Source: JALYYC01 sp039922495 (GTDB lineage Bacteria > Chloroflexota > Dormibacteria > CF-121). From it: a stretch of 64,000 bases of DNA. Position numbers and translations under genes: made by a program. Location: positions 43,076-107,075 of the forward strand of contig JBDTEO010000015.1 in NCBI GenBank assembly GCA_039922495.1, written 5' to 3'. Positions within the stretch are counted from its first letter, which is position 1. Every line of letters begins with the position of its first letter. Of this stretch, positions 25,219 to 34,303 are shown piece after piece. The notes under the pieces are model-generated. The model had not been told where the DNA came from, ran no database searches, and saw only the letters and a list, made by a program, of their open reading frames with translations.

Positions 25219-25840
25219 CGCCGGCGGACGGTGGCTCCAACGAAAGGGCCGACCGCCCGAAGCGCTCTTCGAGGAAGCGCCCGTTGGCGAGCAGCCGGTC
25301 GGCGTCGTACTGGTGGACATCGTCGGCGACCTCGTTCATCTTGCTCTCGAGCAGCGTCAGCTGCTCCAGCAGGACCTGGCGCGGGGTCTTGCCATCCTGG
25401 ACCGGATGCAGCGTGGCGTAGCTCCGCGGCAGGTTGAGGTAGCTCTGCAGGGCCGCCGGCAGGTAGTCGGTGGCGGTCCGCTCGACGAGAAACAGCTCCG
25501 GCGATCCCGGGGGGAGGTTCCCGGTGCGCGGCAGGATGCCAACAATGATCTGCCGGATGCTCAGCAGCTTGGCAATGACCTCTGGCGGGAGCCGGCCGCT
25601 GACGGCGCGTACCTGGTTATCCAGCGTCTTGCGGACATCGTTCGGATCGAAACCGGCCCGCAAGTCGACCGCCGGTTTGCGCGGCGTCAGGAGCGCACCT
25701 GCCAGGTACAGCCCGAGGGCGATGAGCCACCCCGGCGCGAGGACCACGTGCGTCACCACCAGCAGGAGCCCGACGAGGGCGAGCCCCAGGCCAACGAGGT
25801 TCTTGCGGCTGTACAGGTACTTCATGAAGCGGCGGCGCAC
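25208..25840 (-). CDS. XpaC-like membrane protein, partner of TelA
   Basis: 210 residues, GTG start with AGGG about 10 bases ahead. Two hydrophobic segments (LVGLGLALVGLLLVVTHVV; WLIALGLYLAGALL) are followed by a soluble helical domain with LPPEVIAKLLSIRQIIVGIL, ATDYLPAALQSYLNLPR and LLEQLTLLESKMNEVADDVH. The combination resembles 5-bromo-4-chloroindolyl phosphate hydrolysis protein XpaC, which in many bacteria sits next to a TelA-family gene exactly as here (telA ends upstream at 25887). Role: envelope stress or toxic-anion tolerance, inferred. Confidence 0.65.
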   Translation of the reverse strand: MRRRFMKYLYSRKNLVGLGLALVGLLLVVTHVVLAPGWLIALGLYLAGALLTPRKPAVDLRAGFDPNDVRKTLDNQVRAVSGRLPPEVIAKLLSIRQIIVGILPRTGNLPPGSPELFLVERTATDYLPAALQSYLNLPRSYATLHPVQDGKTPRQVLLEQLTLLESKMNEVADDVHQYDADRLLANGRFLEERFGRSALSLEPPSAGGGS

Positions 25841-25886
25841 CCCCGTTTCACCCTAATTTCCTCTGGGCAGTAGCGGCTGGATCGGC

Positions 25887-27140
25887 TCAGGTCCGCGAGC
25901 CGGGACCGAGCGCCAGTTCGCCCCGCGCGCCGCCCTTGGCCACTGCTTCGCTGGCCGGGGCATTGCGGGCGCGCTCCAGGTAGGACTGCGACTTCGCGAC
26001 CTCGCCGCTCAACGCGTCAATGGTCTTTTGCATGCTGTCGAGCGCCTGCAATTTGTAGGCGTCGATCATGTCCATGGTGGCGTAGATGTTGGCAAAGGCT
26101 GCCTGTAGCTTCTCGATACTGATGGTGGCGGCCGCCGCCTGTTCGTGGATCTGCCCGGACTGCTCCTTGAGCATCTGGGAGGTCGACTCGATCAGGGTGC
26201 TGGTCGTCGTGTTCAGCGCCGTGATCTGGCTCAGCACCAGCTTCTGGTTGGTCAGCGCCTGGGCGACGATCACGGCGGTCCGCAGCGCCGACACCGTCGT
26301 CGTGGTCGCGCGGTCGACGCCCTTGATCAGCTCCAGATTGTTCTTGCGCACGAGCTCCAAGGCCAGGTAGCCCTGGGCATTGACCGCCAGCTGCGTCAGG
26401 AGGTCCTGGCGCTTCTGCCGGACGTAGAACAACACATCCTCCCGGAGCGCTTTGGCCCGCTCCGGATCGGTCTGGGCAATGCTGTCGATCTGCGCCGCGA
26501 GCGCGGCGTCGAGCTTGCCGGCCAGGTAGATGTACTGCTCCAGCTTGCCCTTGACGTCCCAGATGTTGACCTTCTCCTGCTCGATCGCCGCGTTGTCCTG
26601 CCGAAGCTCATCCTGGCCGCGGTAGAGCGCGTTGATGATCGCGTTCAGATGGCCCTGGGCGGACTGGTAGCGGGCGAAGTAATCCCGCAGCCGGTTGCCG
26701 AACGGGATCAGGCCGAAGAGGTGCTTCGGATTCATGAGACCCTGCCGCGACGGGTCGAGGTCCTCAACGGTGTGCCGGAGGTCAACCAGGGACTTGGAGA
26801 CGTTCGCGCCCTTACTGAAGGCTCCGGATTCCATCGCCTTGACCGGCTTGTCGAGCATGCGGTTGGACACGCTGGCCGATTGCCGGATCTCGTCGTTCCC
26901 CATGGTGTGAATCGCGTTGACCTTGTTGCCGAAGTCCTGCGAGTGGGGGTCAAGCGACGCCAGCGACTTGATGTAGTCGCCGACCATGGCATCGACCCTG
27001 GTGGCCGTCGCCGGGTCGACCTTCACCATGGCGGCGGCATCGGTGTCCGTTACCACCGGGACGGGTTGCGGGGGTACCAGCGTCAACGAGGTGTTCGACG
27101 CGGAACCGTCGGGCATCGAGGTCGGCAGGTTCGTGCTCAC
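25887..27140 (-). CDS. TelA-family toxic anion resistance protein
   Basis: 417 residues, nearly all helical, no membrane span. Conserved TelA blocks: LFGLIPFGNRLRDYFARYQS, NAIINALYRGQDELRQDNAA, KGKLEQYIYLAGKLDAAL, VLFYVRQKRQDLLTQLAVNAQGYL (split by chemistry into heptads) and ALTNQKLVLSQITALNTTT. Members confer tellurite or other stress tolerance and are encoded with XpaC. GTG start preceded by a strong GGGAGGAG. Expressed with the XpaC-like gene 46 bases downstream. Confidence 0.88.
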   Translation of the reverse strand: MSTNLPTSMPDGSASNTSLTLVPPQPVPVVTDTDAAAMVKVDPATATRVDAMVGDYIKSLASLDPHSQDFGNKVNAIHTMGNDEIRQSASVSNRMLDKPVKAMESGAFSKGANVSKSLVDLRHTVEDLDPSRQGLMNPKHLFGLIPFGNRLRDYFARYQSAQGHLNAIINALYRGQDELRQDNAAIEQEKVNIWDVKGKLEQYIYLAGKLDAALAAQIDSIAQTDPERAKALREDVLFYVRQKRQDLLTQLAVNAQGYLALELVRKNNLELIKGVDRATTTTVSALRTAVIVAQALTNQKLVLSQITALNTTTSTLIESTSQMLKEQSGQIHEQAAAATISIEKLQAAFANIYATMDMIDAYKLQALDSMQKTIDALSGEVAKSQSYLERARNAPASEAVAKGGARGELALGPGSRT

Positions 27141-27256
27141 GTTGTCGCTCCTCCCACCTTTGCTGTCTGCAACACCTGGTCAAAGGCCTTACTGAGGATA
27201 TACCCGGGTTCAAGCCGGCCAAACGGCGTGAAAAGCCGCGGGGTGGTGAGAAGGGC

Positions 27257-28741
27257 TCAGGCGGCGCGTTCGGCTCGGAGCGCCGTTCGGACCGGCTTGG
27301 CCGGTACGCTCGACGCCATCGGCGGCAACTTTCGCAGGCTGAGGATCATCTCCGAGCTACCGACATACTGGACGCTCTCGATCTTGAAACCCTTTCCCTG
27401 CAGATAGGTGGAGAGATTCTTCATGCTGTAGTGGGTGATGTGTTCGTCCGCGTAGCCGCCCGGCGAGACGCGCGCGTAGACCCACTCCAGGGCCCGCCAT
27501 TGCCAGCGGTCGTAGTCCGGCGTGCCGAGAATCAGCCGGCCGCCGATCTTCAAGACCCGGCTCAATTCGTCGAAGGCCTTCTCCTCGGCCGGGATGTGCT
27601 CGATCACCTCGGAGCAGATCAGGCAATCGAAGCTCGCGTCGGCGAAGGGAAGGTCGAAGATCGAGCCATGCACCAGCTGGTTACCGAGCCGCCGTGCGTA
27701 TCGCAGCTTGTGCAGTTGGACATCGAGGCCCGTCATGGCAGGGATCGAGGCGAGGATCCGGCTTGATCCGCAGCCGACGTCGAGGATTTGGTCGAAGCCC
27801 TGGGCCAACCCGGTGATGACGCGATGCCGTCCTCGCTGCCAGTAGCGCTGCAGCGGAATGATGCTGTCATACGCGCGCGCGTCGTAGTCGGCCGAGGCGA
27901 TCGAGTTGCGCAGGCGCCACATCGCGGCGAAGGTGCGCAGGTAGGACATGGCGAATTGCCAGAGGCGCGCGTGACTCCGCCCGGCGATCCGCGCCTGGTA
28001 CTTGAACGGCACTTCGTGAACGCGGTAGCCGGCGGCGAGCGCCCGGATCAGGATCTCTTCGAGGATGTCGAAGTCGGTCGCGGTCAGCTCCCGTTCGCGC
28101 AGCGCCGCTCGTTTGTAGAGGCGGAAGCCGCTGGAGAGGTCCCGGACCGGCAGCGAAAGGCCGCGGCGAAAGGTCATGTTCAAAACCCGGCTCAGTACCG
28201 ACCGCCAGAGCGGCATCACGGCTGCGCCGCCGGCGACGTAGCGGGAGGCGATGATGACCTCGCCCTCGGCACGGGCGGCCCAGAGGTCGGTCATGAAACT
28301 GGCATCGTGCGAGCCGTCGGCATCCTGGGTGAGGATGTACTCGCCACGGGCCTGCTCGAACCCGGCTCGGTAGGCGCCGCCAAAGCCGGGCAGCTTCTGG
28401 CTGACGAGCCTGGCGCCGTGCTTGCGGACGATTTCCTGGGTGCCGTCGGTCGAACCGCCGTCGACCACGATGATCTCGTGGCTCACGGCGAGCGCGGTCA
28501 GCGCCTTCTCCACGGCGGGCAGGATCTGGTCCAGGTTGGTCGCCTCGTTGAGCGCCGGGATGACGACGCTCAGCGCGCAGCCGGGCAGCGAGCGGGTGGT
28601 GTTCGAAGGGATGATGAAGGATGGAATGCCATCGACCAGCGGGTACTCGAGGCTGCAAACCGGGCACCGCAGCCCGCGTCCGCCCTCGGTTTGTAACGGA
28701 CCGTGGCATTTTGGGCAAACCAGCTGGGCGGCGTTCTGCAT
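27257..28741 (-). CDS. Three-domain zinc ribbon / GT2 glycosyltransferase / methyltransferase
   Basis: 494 residues with three units in one chain. Residues 1-45 form a Trm112-like zinc ribbon (CPKCHGPL and CPVCSLEYPLVDGIP). Residues about 55-290 form a GT2 polyprenyl-phosphate sugar transferase (SVVIPALNEATNL, IIVVDGGSTDGT, TQDADGSHDA, SSGFRLYKR), of the dolichyl-phosphate mannose synthase type. Residues about 310-465 form a class I methyltransferase (ILDVGCGSSRILA, FDLPFADASFDCLICSEVIEH). It likely transfers a sugar to a lipid carrier and methylates the product. Gene fusion is clear; the frame is uninterrupted. Confidence 0.85.
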   Translation of the reverse strand: MQNAAQLVCPKCHGPLQTEGGRGLRCPVCSLEYPLVDGIPSFIIPSNTTRSLPGCALSVVIPALNEATNLDQILPAVEKALTALAVSHEIIVVDGGSTDGTQEIVRKHGARLVSQKLPGFGGAYRAGFEQARGEYILTQDADGSHDASFMTDLWAARAEGEVIIASRYVAGGAAVMPLWRSVLSRVLNMTFRRGLSLPVRDLSSGFRLYKRAALRERELTATDFDILEEILIRALAAGYRVHEVPFKYQARIAGRSHARLWQFAMSYLRTFAAMWRLRNSIASADYDARAYDSIIPLQRYWQRGRHRVITGLAQGFDQILDVGCGSSRILASIPAMTGLDVQLHKLRYARRLGNQLVHGSIFDLPFADASFDCLICSEVIEHIPAEEKAFDELSRVLKIGGRLILGTPDYDRWQWRALEWVYARVSPGGYADEHITHYSMKNLSTYLQGKGFKIESVQYVGSSEMILSLRKLPPMASSVPAKPVRTALRAERAA

Positions 28742-28803
28742 GCGCTACCTGTTGAACGCACGGAGCGTGGTGAGCTTGCCGTGAATTGGGCGGGAGATCG
28801 GTC

Positions 28804-29904
28804 GTGAGCGGCCCGCGGATTGCCGCTATCGATGTGGGCACCGGGACGCAGGACATCCTGATCTTTGAAGCCGGAACCGTGATCGAAAACGCGGTCCAGC
28901 TGGTGATGCCGTCGCCTACGGTCCTGCTCGCCAATCGGGTCAAGCAGGCGACCGCCGACGCCGTCGACCTGTTTCTGTCCGGGGTCACGATGGGAGGCGG
29001 TCCGGGAGCCTGGGCGATCGAGGCGCATCTGAAGGCGGGCCATCGGGTGCTGGCCACCCCCGATGCGGCTCGGACGTTCGATGACGACCTGACCCGGGTG
29101 GAGGCGATGGGCATCCAGGTTGTGGAGGGGCGGGCTCCAGCCGGCGCCCGGCAGATCGAGTTGCGCGACTTCTATTTCCCGGAGCTGATGGACGCCCTCC
29201 GAACCTTTGGCGTCCCGACCGAGCTCGACGCCGTGGCAGTGGCCGTCTTCGACCACGGGGCGGCGCCGCCGGGCTACAGCGACCGGCGCTTCCGGTTCGA
29301 TTACCTCCGCGAGCAGGTGGAGCGCGGCACCGGTCTGGAGGGCTTTGGCTTCATGGCGGGCGAGATCCCGGAGCGCATGACCCGCATGCAGGCGGTCGTC
29401 GGCAGCTATTCCGGGGCGGCGCCCCTTTTCGTCATGGATACCGGGCCGGCAGCCGTCCTCGGTGCGCTCGATGACCCGCGGGTGGCGGCCGTCGACTCCG
29501 CGATGCTGGTCAACATCGGCAACTTCCACACGGTCGCGTTTCTGATGGAAGGCCGTCGGATCGCCGGACTCTTCGAGCACCACACTGGTGAGCTCACAGC
29601 CAGCGAGCTCGAGGCGTACCTCGAGCGGCTGGCAGCGGGCACACTCTCCAACGACGAGGTCTTCGCGGACATGGGCCATGGCGCGCTCGAGTTAGGTCGG
29701 ACGGCCCATCCGCCAGCGCTGACGGCGCTAACCGGCCCGCGTCGCGCCCTTTTGGACGGATCGAGACTCCATCCCTACCTGGCGGTGCCGCACGGCGACA
29801 TGATGATGGCCGGCTGCTTTGGACTCCTGCGCGCCCTGGCCGTCCACCGTCCCGAGCTTGCTCCGCCGATCGTCGCTGCACTCGATCAGGACGGCTCTCG
29901 ATGA
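28804..29904 (+). CDS. DUF1786 family protein (actin/ASKHA-like fold)
   Basis: 366 residues from the GTG at 28804, preceded by GGGAG; a TTG 18 bases upstream is an alternative. N-terminal IAAIDVGTGTQDILIFE is a phosphate-1 loop of sugar-kinase/actin type; VMDTGPAAVLGAL and MLVNIGNFHTVAFLMEGRRI are further conserved blocks, and DMMMAGCFGLLRA closes the protein. Described members are annotated as DUF1786, sometimes as putative pyruvate-formate-lyase-activating proteins, without experimental support. It precedes the AAA/VWA pair by 56 bases. Confidence 0.75.
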   Translation: MSGPRIAAIDVGTGTQDILIFEAGTVIENAVQLVMPSPTVLLANRVKQATADAVDLFLSGVTMGGGPGAWAIEAHLKAGHRVLATPDAARTFDDDLTRVEAMGIQVVEGRAPAGARQIELRDFYFPELMDALRTFGVPTELDAVAVAVFDHGAAPPGYSDRRFRFDYLREQVERGTGLEGFGFMAGEIPERMTRMQAVVGSYSGAAPLFVMDTGPAAVLGALDDPRVAAVDSAMLVNIGNFHTVAFLMEGRRIAGLFEHHTGELTASELEAYLERLAAGTLSNDEVFADMGHGALELGRTAHPPALTALTGPRRALLDGSRLHPYLAVPHGDMMMAGCFGLLRALAVHRPELAPPIVAALDQDGSR

Positions 29905-29960
29905 AGCGCGGCTCGTAGAATCGGACCAGGCGTCACCCAGTTTTCCAAGCGAGGTTTCCA

Positions 29961-31355
29961 TTGGAGCATCCCACGACCATCGCCCAACTGCGTCAGAGCG
30001 AGTACCGCGTCCTTCCCGTCAAGGAGGAGATGCGAAAGAACCTGGTTCGGAAGATCAAGACGAACGAGGAGCTGTTCCCCGGCATCATCGGCTACGAGGG
30101 GTCGGTCATCCCCCAGCTCGAGAACGCCATCCTGTCGGGCCAGGACATCGTCTTTCTCGGCGAACGCGGCCAGGCGAAGAGCCGGCTGATCCGCTCGCTG
30201 GTCAACCTGCTCGACGAGCAGGTGCCGATCATCGACGGCTGCGAGATCAATGACAGCCCCTATGCGCCGATCTGCCGGGCCTGCCGCGATCGCGTGGCGA
30301 AGGACGGCGACCGGGTCGCGGTCCGCTGGATCACACCCGACGAGCGCTACAGCGAGAAGCTGGCCACGCCAGACACCTCGATCGCCGATCTGATCGGCGA
30401 GGTCGATCCGATCCGGATCGCCGAGGGCAAGTACCTGGCCGACGAGTTGACCATCCACTTCGGACTGGTCCCACGAACCAACCGCGGCATCTTCGCCATC
30501 AACGAGCTCCCCGACCTGGCCGAGCGGATCCAGGTCGGCCTGCTCAACCTGATCGAGGAGCGCGACGTCCAGATTCGCGGCTTCAAGCTGCGCCTGCCGA
30601 TCGACGCCTACGTCGTCGCCAGCGCCAACCCGGAGGACTACACCAACCGCGGACGCATCATCACCCCGCTCAAGGACCGCTTCGGCGCGCAGATCCGCAC
30701 CCACTATCCACGAACGATCGAGGACGAGATTCGGATCGTCGACCAGGAGCGCACTGACTTCAAGGACAGCGACCTGCAGGTCTTCATGCCCGACTTCATG
30801 AAGGAGATCGTGGCCGAGATCACGCAGCTCGCCCGGCGCAGCCCGAAGGTCAACCAGCGCTCCGGGGTCAGCGTCCGGATCTCGATCACGAACTACGAGA
30901 ACCTCGCCTCGAATGCCAGCCGCCGGGCGCTGCGCACCGGTGAGACGGAGGCGGTGCCGCGCATCAGCGACCTGCCATCGGTGATCCCGTCGAGCTCGGG
31001 AAAGCTCGAGATGGAGACCTGGGAAGAGGGTGACGACCAGACGGTGCTGGAGAAGATCATCAAGACCGCGGTGCTCAACGTGTTCCGCCGGCATTTCGAA
31101 GCGAACCAGTTCACGGAGCTGGTCCAGCGGTTCGATGCCGGCCTCACTTTCGAGGTCTCGGAAGGGCAGCCGGCGGATCGCTACTCGGCCATGCTTCGCG
31201 AGCTGCCCGGCATGGAGAAGGCCCTGAAGAGCCTGGGGCTGGAGAAGCGTCCGGCGCTCGCCGCCTCGGGGATGGAGTTCGTCCTCGAGGGCCTGCATCT
31301 CAGCAAGCGGATCAACAAGACCGAAATGGACGGCGCCTCCATGTACGCCGGGTGA
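29961..31355 (+). CDS. MoxR/Mg-chelatase-like AAA+ ATPase
   Basis: 464 residues, TTG start with GAGGT ahead. Walker A is FLGERGQAKSRLIRSL (Ala replaces the usual second Gly), Walker B is GIFAINELPDL, and sensor 1 is VVASANPEDYTNRGRIITPL. A cysteine cluster (CEINDSPYAPICRACRDR) between them may bind zinc. The downstream VWA gene overlaps by 4 bases, which is the standard MoxR-VWA partnership: the AAA ring acts as a metal-insertion or assembly chaperone whose target is bound by the VWA protein. The target is not evident here. Confidence 0.85.
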   Translation: MEHPTTIAQLRQSEYRVLPVKEEMRKNLVRKIKTNEELFPGIIGYEGSVIPQLENAILSGQDIVFLGERGQAKSRLIRSLVNLLDEQVPIIDGCEINDSPYAPICRACRDRVAKDGDRVAVRWITPDERYSEKLATPDTSIADLIGEVDPIRIAEGKYLADELTIHFGLVPRTNRGIFAINELPDLAERIQVGLLNLIEERDVQIRGFKLRLPIDAYVVASANPEDYTNRGRIITPLKDRFGAQIRTHYPRTIEDEIRIVDQERTDFKDSDLQVFMPDFMKEIVAEITQLARRSPKVNQRSGVSVRISITNYENLASNASRRALRTGETEAVPRISDLPSVIPSSSGKLEMETWEEGDDQTVLEKIIKTAVLNVFRRHFEANQFTELVQRFDAGLTFEVSEGQPADRYSAMLRELPGMEKALKSLGLEKRPALAASGMEFVLEGLHLSKRINKTEMDGASMYAG

Positions 31356-33340
31356 TCAACCGACCGACGCGCTACGAGCGCTGGGACGGCTCGCAAGAAC
31401 CGTTCGGCCGTGATGCCGAGGACCTCTTCGACCGGCTGGCCGAGGATCTCTTCGAAGGCGGTGACTTCGATTACGCCCTGCATCGGCTGATGAGTCGTGG
31501 CTGGCGCGACCAGCGCGGCAAGCGGCTGCCCGGGTTCGACGAGATGCTGGAGCGACTCAAGCAGAAGCGCCAGCAACAGTTGAAGAAATACAACCTGAGC
31601 GATGTCTTCGGCGACATCCAGGAGCGCCTGAACGACATCCTGCGCCGCGAGCGCGAGGGGATCAACGACCGGCTGGAGCAGGCGCCCGAGGTGGCGAAAC
31701 GGGTGCTGCAAAAGATCGCCAAAAAGAAACAGCAGGAGCTCGACCAACTGCCCGACGACGTCGGCGGCATGATCCGCGAGCTCAACGACTACGAGTTCAT
31801 GGACGAGGGCGCCTCGCAGGCGTTCCAGAAGCTGATGGACGAGCTCAAGGAGCAGGTCTCGCAGACCTACTTCAAGAACATGACGAAGACGATGCAGCAG
31901 ATGCGCCCCGAACATGTCGACGAAATCAAGGCGATGATGAAGGCGCTCAACCAGATGCTCCGGGATCGGCTCGAGGGGCGGCCGCCGAAGTTCGAGCAGT
32001 TCATGCAGCGCTTCGGCCATTTCTTTGGCCCCAATCCCCCCAAGACGCTGGACGAGTTGATCCAGCACCTCGAGAAGCAGGTGGCGCAGATGGAGTCGCT
32101 GATGCAGTCGCTGTCGCCCGAGGCGCGCGAGCAGATGCAGGAGCTGATCGCGGCAACGCTCAACGATCCCGAGTTGCAGGAGCAGATGGCCGAACTGGCG
32201 ATGCAGCTCGAGCTGCTGTCCCCGCGCCAATCGATGGGCAGCCGCTATGCCTTCTATGGATCAGACTCGCTGCCCCTGCAGGAGGCGATGTCCCTGATGG
32301 AGCGCCTGCAGAGCATCGAGGATCTCGAGTCAGCGTTACGCGAGGGCTACCAGGGCCGGCAGCTGACGCCGGAGCAGTCGGCGCAACTCCAGCAGCTGCT
32401 GGGACCGGACGCGCGACAGGCGGCCGACCAGATGAGCGAGCTGGCCTCGCAGCTGGAACGCAAGGGCTACGTCCAAAAGGGCAAGCGCGGCATGGAGCTG
32501 ACGCCCCGCGGAATGCGCCGCATCGGGCAGAAGGCGCTCAAGGATCTCTACGCGCGGCTCAAGCGTGACCGATTTGGTGACCACCCGATCAGCGTGCGGG
32601 GCCTCGGGTCGGAGCGGTCCGATGACACCAAGGTGTACGAATTCGGCGACGCCTTCACGCTGCATGTCGAGCGGACCCTGATGAACGCGCTGCGCCGCGA
32701 CGCCACGCCGCCGCTGCAGCTCAAGACCGACGACTTCGAGGTCCATCGCTCGGAATTCAATACCCAGTCGGCGACGGTGCTGATGATCGACATGAGCCGG
32801 TCGATGCCGCTGCGCGGCTACTTCTACGCCGCCAAGAAGGTGGCGCTGGCCCTCGACGCGCTGATCCGCAGCCAGTTCCCCCGCGACTACCTGCAGGTGA
32901 TCGCGTTCAGCGACTACGCCAGGCCGGTCAAGCCAAACCAGCTGGCCGAGCTGACCTACAACGAGTCGATCTACGGCACCAACATCCAGCACGGCCTGAT
33001 GCTCGCCCGCCAGTTCCTCAACCGGCATAAGACCGGCAACAAGCAGGTGATCATCGTCACCGACGGCGAGCCGACCGCCCACATGCAGGGGCAGCAGGCG
33101 GTCTTCTTCTATCCACCGCTGCCCGAGACGTTCCAGAAGACGCTCCTCGAGGTGCAGCGATGCACGCGCGAGCACATCGTGATCAATACCTTCATGCTCG
33201 ACAACGACTACCACCTGGTCTCCTTTGTTAAGCAGATGACCCGCATGAACGGCGGACGGGCCTTTTTCTCCAGTGCCGACCGCCTCGGCGACTACGTCCT
33301 GCTCGACTATGTCGACCGCAAGCGCAAGAGCGCCCGCTAA
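31352..33340 (+). CDS. VWA-domain protein, partner of the AAA+ ATPase
   Basis: 662 residues. The first 430 are charged and helical with long Gln/Glu-rich stretches (many QLE/QQM repeats, coiled-coil-like). The C-terminal 200 residues form a von Willebrand A domain with intact MIDAS: DMSRS starting at Asp480, a Thr in the YNESIYGTN loop and VIIVTDGEPT. Soluble, no signal peptide. The GTG start overlaps the ATPase stop. The stop overlaps the next ATG (TAATG), linking it to an F420-type oxidoreductase, which need not be functionally related. Confidence 0.85.
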   Translation: MINRPTRYERWDGSQEPFGRDAEDLFDRLAEDLFEGGDFDYALHRLMSRGWRDQRGKRLPGFDEMLERLKQKRQQQLKKYNLSDVFGDIQERLNDILRREREGINDRLEQAPEVAKRVLQKIAKKKQQELDQLPDDVGGMIRELNDYEFMDEGASQAFQKLMDELKEQVSQTYFKNMTKTMQQMRPEHVDEIKAMMKALNQMLRDRLEGRPPKFEQFMQRFGHFFGPNPPKTLDELIQHLEKQVAQMESLMQSLSPEAREQMQELIAATLNDPELQEQMAELAMQLELLSPRQSMGSRYAFYGSDSLPLQEAMSLMERLQSIEDLESALREGYQGRQLTPEQSAQLQQLLGPDARQAADQMSELASQLERKGYVQKGKRGMELTPRGMRRIGQKALKDLYARLKRDRFGDHPISVRGLGSERSDDTKVYEFGDAFTLHVERTLMNALRRDATPPLQLKTDDFEVHRSEFNTQSATVLMIDMSRSMPLRGYFYAAKKVALALDALIRSQFPRDYLQVIAFSDYARPVKPNQLAELTYNESIYGTNIQHGLMLARQFLNRHKTGNKQVIIVTDGEPTAHMQGQQAVFFYPPLPETFQKTLLEVQRCTREHIVINTFMLDNDYHLVSFVKQMTRMNGGRAFFSSADRLGDYVLLDYVDRKRKSAR

Positions 33341-34287
33341 TGCGATTCGGCATCCAGACTGGCCCGCAGAACGTCACCTGGCCGGAGCTCCTCGACATCT
33401 GGCAGCTGGTCGACGGTCTGAAGTTCGACACGGCCTGGACCTTTGACCATTTCTTTCCGATCTTCACCGACCTAAAAGGCCCGCAGTTGGAAGGCTGGAC
33501 CACCCTGACGGCGCTGGCGATGAAGACCCAGCATGTCCGTGTCGGCACGCTGGTCACCGGGATCACCTACCGCGAGCCGGCCGTCCTCGCCAAGATTGGC
33601 GCCACGCTCGACGTCATCACGGGCGGGCGGCTCGAGATGGGCATCGGCGCCGGCTGGTTCGAGCTCGAACACCAGGCGCTGGGGATCCCGTTCTACACGA
33701 CGGCGGAACGGATCAAGCGCCTGGGCGAAGCCTGCGAGGTGATCCTGCGAATGTGGACGGAGGAGGCCGCCAACTTCGACGGCGCCTACTACCACCTGAA
33801 GGAGGCGTACTGCAATCCCAAGCCGGTGCAGAAGCCACACCCCCCGATCATGATCGGGGGCAGCGGGGAGAAGCTGACGCTGAAGATGGTCGCGAAATAT
33901 GCGGACGAGTGGAACGCGTTTGGCACGCCCGACGAGGTCCGCCACAAGATCGAGGTGCTGGCAGGCCATTGCCAGGCGATCGGTCGTGACGTCACCACCA
34001 TCGAGAAGTCCGTCGGCATCCCACTGGTCATGACCCGGGACAGCAGCAAGCTCGACAATATGCTCATCGAGATGGGGAAGCGCCGCGGCATGAGTCTCGA
34101 GGATGCCCGAGCCTCAATGCTCTGGGGCTCACCCGACCAGGTGATTCAACGGCTCGAGGCATATCGCGACGTCGGCGTCACCCACATCATCCTGTCGCAG
34201 CGGGCGCCCTACGATCCCGCCATGTTGGAGCTGTTTGCGCGCGAGGTCATTCCCGCGCTCCGACAGACAGTCCCTGCCAGTCGGTAA
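33340..34287 (+). CDS. LLM-class F420-dependent oxidoreductase
   Basis: 315 residues, luciferase-like TIM barrel. FGIQTGPQNVTWPELLDIW, TAWTFDHFFPIF, VRVGTLVTGITYREPAVLAK and GRLEMGIGAGWFELEHQALG match the actinobacterial F420 subfamily rather than FMN luciferases. Uses reduced F420 (or produces it) on an unknown substrate. The F420 genes cofD-cofC-cofE lie 5.5 kb downstream. Confidence 0.87.
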   Translation: MRFGIQTGPQNVTWPELLDIWQLVDGLKFDTAWTFDHFFPIFTDLKGPQLEGWTTLTALAMKTQHVRVGTLVTGITYREPAVLAKIGATLDVITGGRLEMGIGAGWFELEHQALGIPFYTTAERIKRLGEACEVILRMWTEEAANFDGAYYHLKEAYCNPKPVQKPHPPIMIGGSGEKLTLKMVAKYADEWNAFGTPDEVRHKIEVLAGHCQAIGRDVTTIEKSVGIPLVMTRDSSKLDNMLIEMGKRRGMSLEDARASMLWGSPDQVIQRLEAYRDVGVTHIILSQRAPYDPAMLELFAREVIPALRQTVPASR

Positions 34288-34303
34288 AATCCGGCGCGCA
34301 CCG

